Positions 60,036 through 64,000 of a stretch of 64,000 bases of DNA are shown piece by piece. The stretch spans positions 7,492,982 to 7,556,981 of the forward strand of contig NC_090781.1 in NCBI RefSeq assembly GCF_040054535.1, given 5' to 3'. Position numbers and translations under genes: made by a program. The number at the start of each line of letters is the position of its first letter. The stretch's first letter is position 1. The stretch is from Antennarius striatus (Eukaryota; Chordata; Actinopteri; Lophiiformes; Antennariidae). The notes below the pieces were generated by a model that worked only from the letters and a program-made list of their open reading frames with translations, was not told the DNA's origin and made no database searches.

Positions 60036-61995
60036 CGGTGGGAACTCCTGTTTGACCTGAAATGGGATCAAATTCATGACATTGAAAGACATTTCTACTT
60101 GTGCTTCTTCATTTTTTTTCTCCCATGTGTTGAAGAAGTTCTGACGCACAAATCTAGCACCCTGAAGAATATCGGAACGATTCTGTGATGACAGACCCTA
60201 ACGAGGAAGTTGCTCACTAGAAAAATACTATTCTTTGTTTGTACTGAGGAGCTTTGACTATTGTATTGAACTGCCTCGTGTTCTATCTGCGTCCGCCCTC
60301 CCCATTCACAGACACAAACCAGTTTTTTCGGTTGCTCATCCCTGATGCTCCCGCAGGAGACGTGTTGTTGGTGTTAAACTTGACTGCTTTTCTTCTCCTT
60401 TATCACAGCACAATTTGGGTTTGGCTTATTTCTCTAAGTCTTGGTTCAAGTAACTTTTGAACTTTTGTACCGCTGGCAGTGAGCTTTGCACCCATATATA
60501 ACATATTTTAAGTGCGTCTGGCAGATTTGTGGTTAAACACCAACTGAGGTCATGAGACTGACGTTCTATAGACAATCATCTCCCTTTCATCAGACTTGGA
60601 TTTTCTCTCCGTCTCATAAAATCCAACTTTTCATTTTTAATAAGTAGTGAGTTATTTGGTGAAGATCAGTTGAACTGTGGCACGGTCTAATTTTTCCTCA
60701 GGATAAAAATTCATTTCCTCTCATTACTTCCCTGTGTAGCTGTGTATACAGTTAAGAGTTTATGTAAGTCATTGTTGATCTTTGCATTCTCTCAGTATAT
60801 TCAGTCAAATCAAATGTGCTGATCTCTGTTGTGTTGGACTGCATTTAATGAAATTATGCATTTGTTTTATTCTCATCTCCTCCAAAATCTGGATCCCTAA
60901 TAAAATGGAACAATCACCGATTCCTGAATGATCCCTTCGCAATCCCTCAGTAGATCCGCAAATAACTTTTCATTACATTTTGTTCTATCTAGATTGATGA
61001 TGGTTTAAACTTAAACCATGATGGAGCTGACGGAGTCAGGTTATAAAATTTCATTAGTCAGAGCTATTAAAGGATTCTGCTTTAAATAAAATCTTAGTAG
61101 GAGGCATTCATTCTGAGGAGCGGCAGAAACCCAAGCGATCATGTTCCTGGTTTCTAAAGTTAAAGCTGGGTTCCCTTTCTTGGTTGGTTCCATCTGGACT
61201 TCATTATCACAGTCCTTCTGGTGTGTAGATTTAAAAATAAAAATATTACTCTCTATTCCCTCCAGTCTAAACCATCTCTCCTTTGCTGCTCTTCCTTTTA
61301 ATATGTGAACCAACATGGCAACCTAATCCCCTCACTGTAGCTGATGATTCCAGTTTGCTCTGGTTTATTTCTAGAATGCTATGGGGGGGATGTTGCAGAA
61401 TGGCAACATGCTAGACAGACCAAGTATTTCTGGTCCCACTGACATTCCTAATGTCACTTAACAAATATTTTTCTACCAGATCTGAATTGCTGTTTCTTTG
61501 TCTTTTGCTCTGCAGCTGTTTGACAGTCCCAATCCTCCTCTTTTGCAAGTCATATTCAGCAAACTGACACCCACTCAAGCATGGGATTGGTTTAAGTGGG
61601 ACGTAAGCTGACGCAATAGGATCTTAACGCCCTTTTACGTCATCATTTATTGTGTAGCAGTCATTTCAGCCGTGAGCAATGTGATGGCTTTCTGTTAGCG
61701 GTAAAAAGGTAGCAATGTCTGCTTATAAAATGTCCCCAGGCATCCAGATTGTTTTGAGAACTCCACTCTGTTAAACTGTCAAAGGAGTAAGCAGTAAGAC
61801 AACTTTGCACACAGCAGGTGTGCAAAATTTTACGGTGACCATGAAGTTTAAAACAGGACTACAAATTGTAAATCAAACGAACTAAAGAAGAAACACGTCA
61901 ACAAATCAGAACTTCAACACAGAAATCACAACCACCAAGCAGAAAAGTGCCATCTGCTATCGCCCCACATTTTCCATTTTCTGTATTTGCATATA

Positions 61996-62427
61996 CAGTC
62001 AAACCTCGTTTTTCGAGCGCTTCTGTTCCCGATCAAATCGATTTTCGACCAGAAAATCCGACAATTTTACGTCTCTGAACTCGACCAAAATTCGGCTCTC
62101 GACCAAACCGAAAGAAGCCGAGCGTACCTGAACGCGACTCACTCGGGAGCCGAGTGAACTCGAATGCCCAGGATGCTTCCTCCGTAGCGCATTCGTGTTC
62201 AAAGTTCGATAGGATATCTTTTATTAAAATAAAACACAGTGTCTATTTCTACCCCTTTTTATTTATGGTAAACAGTATACAGTGCAGTTTATGGTGTAAA
62301 ATAGTAAAAAATAACCTCAGAATTATTTACATTAATTATAATGGGAAAAATAGTTTCAGATTTCAAACAACTCGCTTTTTGAACAGCCTTCTGGAACGGA
62401 TTATGTTCGAAAACCGAGGGTTGACTG
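61996..62427. mobile_element. Tigger/mariner-like MITE, TA flanked
   Basis: The left end CAGTCAAACCTCGTTTTTCGA and the right end TCGAAAACCGAGGGTTGACTG are terminal inverted repeats with TA on both sides (61994-61995, 62428-62429). The ends resemble pogo/Tigger termini. Length 432 bases; no transposase frame is left. Internal TCGACCA motifs repeat. Confidence 0.75.
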
Positions 62428-63008
62428 TACTTGCACCAGTTTAACCGTGTTTTTAGGAAACCACATGGGCATCAGCATGTGCAAACTTCCCATCATTAAC
62501 ACCATTTAGTGGATCCGAAGTCTGTAAACGTTTGCGTTTCTCAGCAGAACTCTGTTTCATCCTCCTCCTGAGATTCATTTATTTGGGGGAATCCTACATG
62601 ACTGGTTTGTTAACACTCCTTCTGCAGTTTGCACACATGTGACCCAAGCATGTCCATCCTCTTTTTATGAGTCAGACCTGAAAGAATCTTGCTGAAGGGC
62701 CTTTCACAGACACCAACAGAGATGGGGCTTTCGGTTGTAGTACCAAGGCGGAGGTCACTCAGAGAGGTCAGACTATCTAAGCCTGCGCTGTGTTGGAGAT
62801 GCCTCTGGGATGGGTGCTCAGACAAATTCCACCCGTGAGAACAATCACACTGCACGGCTCCCCTGTGACACGGACACACACACACATTCACGTATAAAGT
62901 CTGTTAAGCCAACCATCCTTAGCGATGTCTGTCTGCCATGGCTCATTCAAAACTGGAATTGCACAACACACATGGAGACACATGTGCAACCACGTTCGTG
63001 CTTGCTCG

Positions 63009-63139
<131 letters not shown>

Positions 63140-63966
63140 TGCATGAAAAAATATGGTTTGTCGAAGACACAAATACTAGTTAAAACAATCGTGCTATTTA
63201 ATACCCCTGGTTTGTTCCAAATGTGTGAATATGTAAAACCACACACATCTATTGATTTAACTAATGTACTGTACCTTCTCGCTTAGCGATTCACCATGGT
63301 AACGACAAGTGTGACCTTAGAGAGGAGGACATTCTAAAGACAGATATGAGCATTCTGAGCATGAAAGACGCAGTCCTGCAAATTAGGCTTTGATTTCTCT
63401 AGTAGAAGAGAATTGTTTTGTTGTGCCTTTATTTGCTTTTCATTGTTGCCAGGAGAATGTAAAGACAATTCTGTGTTAATGATGTGCAGCCAGATGGAAC
63501 ATAAAGCATCTCCTTCGATGTGTGTTTTTCACTGAGAAGGAAAAACCTCAGAATTGCTTCAGCATCTTCTTATGGGACTATGCAAAGTTCACTTTTCCTA
63601 AACTTAAACCTAAACCTGGAAGCATTAGTAACATACCATCTGACCAGAGTCCTTGTGGATTTCTTTGAGGATCGGTTTTGTGACACGACTCTTTGTCCAG
63701 GATTGACGCCTCTGCTGGAGAACTCCTACTTCCTACTCTGAGGATACCTTCTGGGACACATATGAATCATCTATGATCCCCTGGATGTTATTTAATTACT
63801 ATTAGAATCAGCCCGTAGGCCAGAGCCACCTGCTGGTCTTGTTCACGTACTACATTCCCCACAATGCAACAGTAGCCCACAAAGTCACTGCAGCAAGTGG
63901 GCCTCAGTTTTATTATTCACCAGAGGTCAGAGCAGAGGTTAACTTTCAGCTACCTTCTTCTAGAAA

Positions 63967-64000
63967 ATGGCTAAAAGGAAGGTGGATGCTGAGAGCAGGG
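63967..64000 (+). CDS. Start of a hAT-type (GTF2IRD2/ZBED-like) transposase frame, cut by the window
   Basis: The last 34 bases encode MAKRKVDAESR and run off the edge. This opening is characteristic of the GTF2IRD2/ZBED5-type hAT transposases frequent in fish. Only the first codons are visible, so integrity cannot be judged. Confidence 0.5.
   Translation, partial: MAKRKVDAESR

Noticed and set aside
61041-61316. 91-codon minus frame with a PH-domain-like phrase (KERWFRLEG)
   Set aside because: Only one short phrase fits, no flanking splice sites in a consistent phase were seen, and the rest does not follow a PH fold.

Overview
The window looks like nuclear DNA of a teleost fish. It is AT-rich and holds a few compact vertebrate genes, long dinucleotide tracts, tRNA-derived SINEs and many decayed DNA transposons (Tc1-like, hAT-like, TTAA-flanked THAP-type and short foldback elements). 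I cannot name the species.

Layout. 1-9.7 kb: no recognisable gene; probably the first intron of a minus-strand gene whose signal-peptide exon lies at 9.8 kb under a GC-rich promoter. That exon, followed by a plus-strand RNF26 gene (22.06-23.41 kb) and a minus-strand C1QTNF5 gene (30.8-31.65 kb), has the order and orientation of human MCAM-RNF26-C1QTNF5, so I call it MCAM exon 1. 31.89-35.44 kb: a TTAA-flanked transposon relic with two convergent broken genes, a THAP-type transposase-like gene and a gene resembling the cysteine-rich cytoplasmic tail of P2X7. 38.5-41.5 kb: fkrp on plus, with an inferred spliced leader and a foldback element ending just before the start codon. 42.2-53.4 kb: slc1a5 on minus, all eight coding exons resolved to the base (523 codons plus stop), tail to tail with fkrp. 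53.4-64 kb: no recognised host gene; the last 34 bases look like the start of a hAT-type (GTF2IRD2/ZBED-like) transposase.

The host genes do not form one pathway: RNF26 is an ER RING E3 ligase, C1QTNF5 a secreted collagen/C1q protein, FKRP a Golgi ribitol-phosphate transferase for alpha-dystroglycan, and SLC1A5 a plasma-membrane neutral amino acid exchanger. The slc1a5 promoter carries an exact ATF4/C-EBP type element, which fits amino-acid-responsive control.

The most interesting items are the two-gene TTAA element at 31.9-35.4 kb, the foldback element and uORFs in front of fkrp, the near-perfect hairpins at 1.2, 2.6 and 13.15 kb, and nested transposon insertions. Assignments rest on reading the sequence and on remembered family features; no database search was run.
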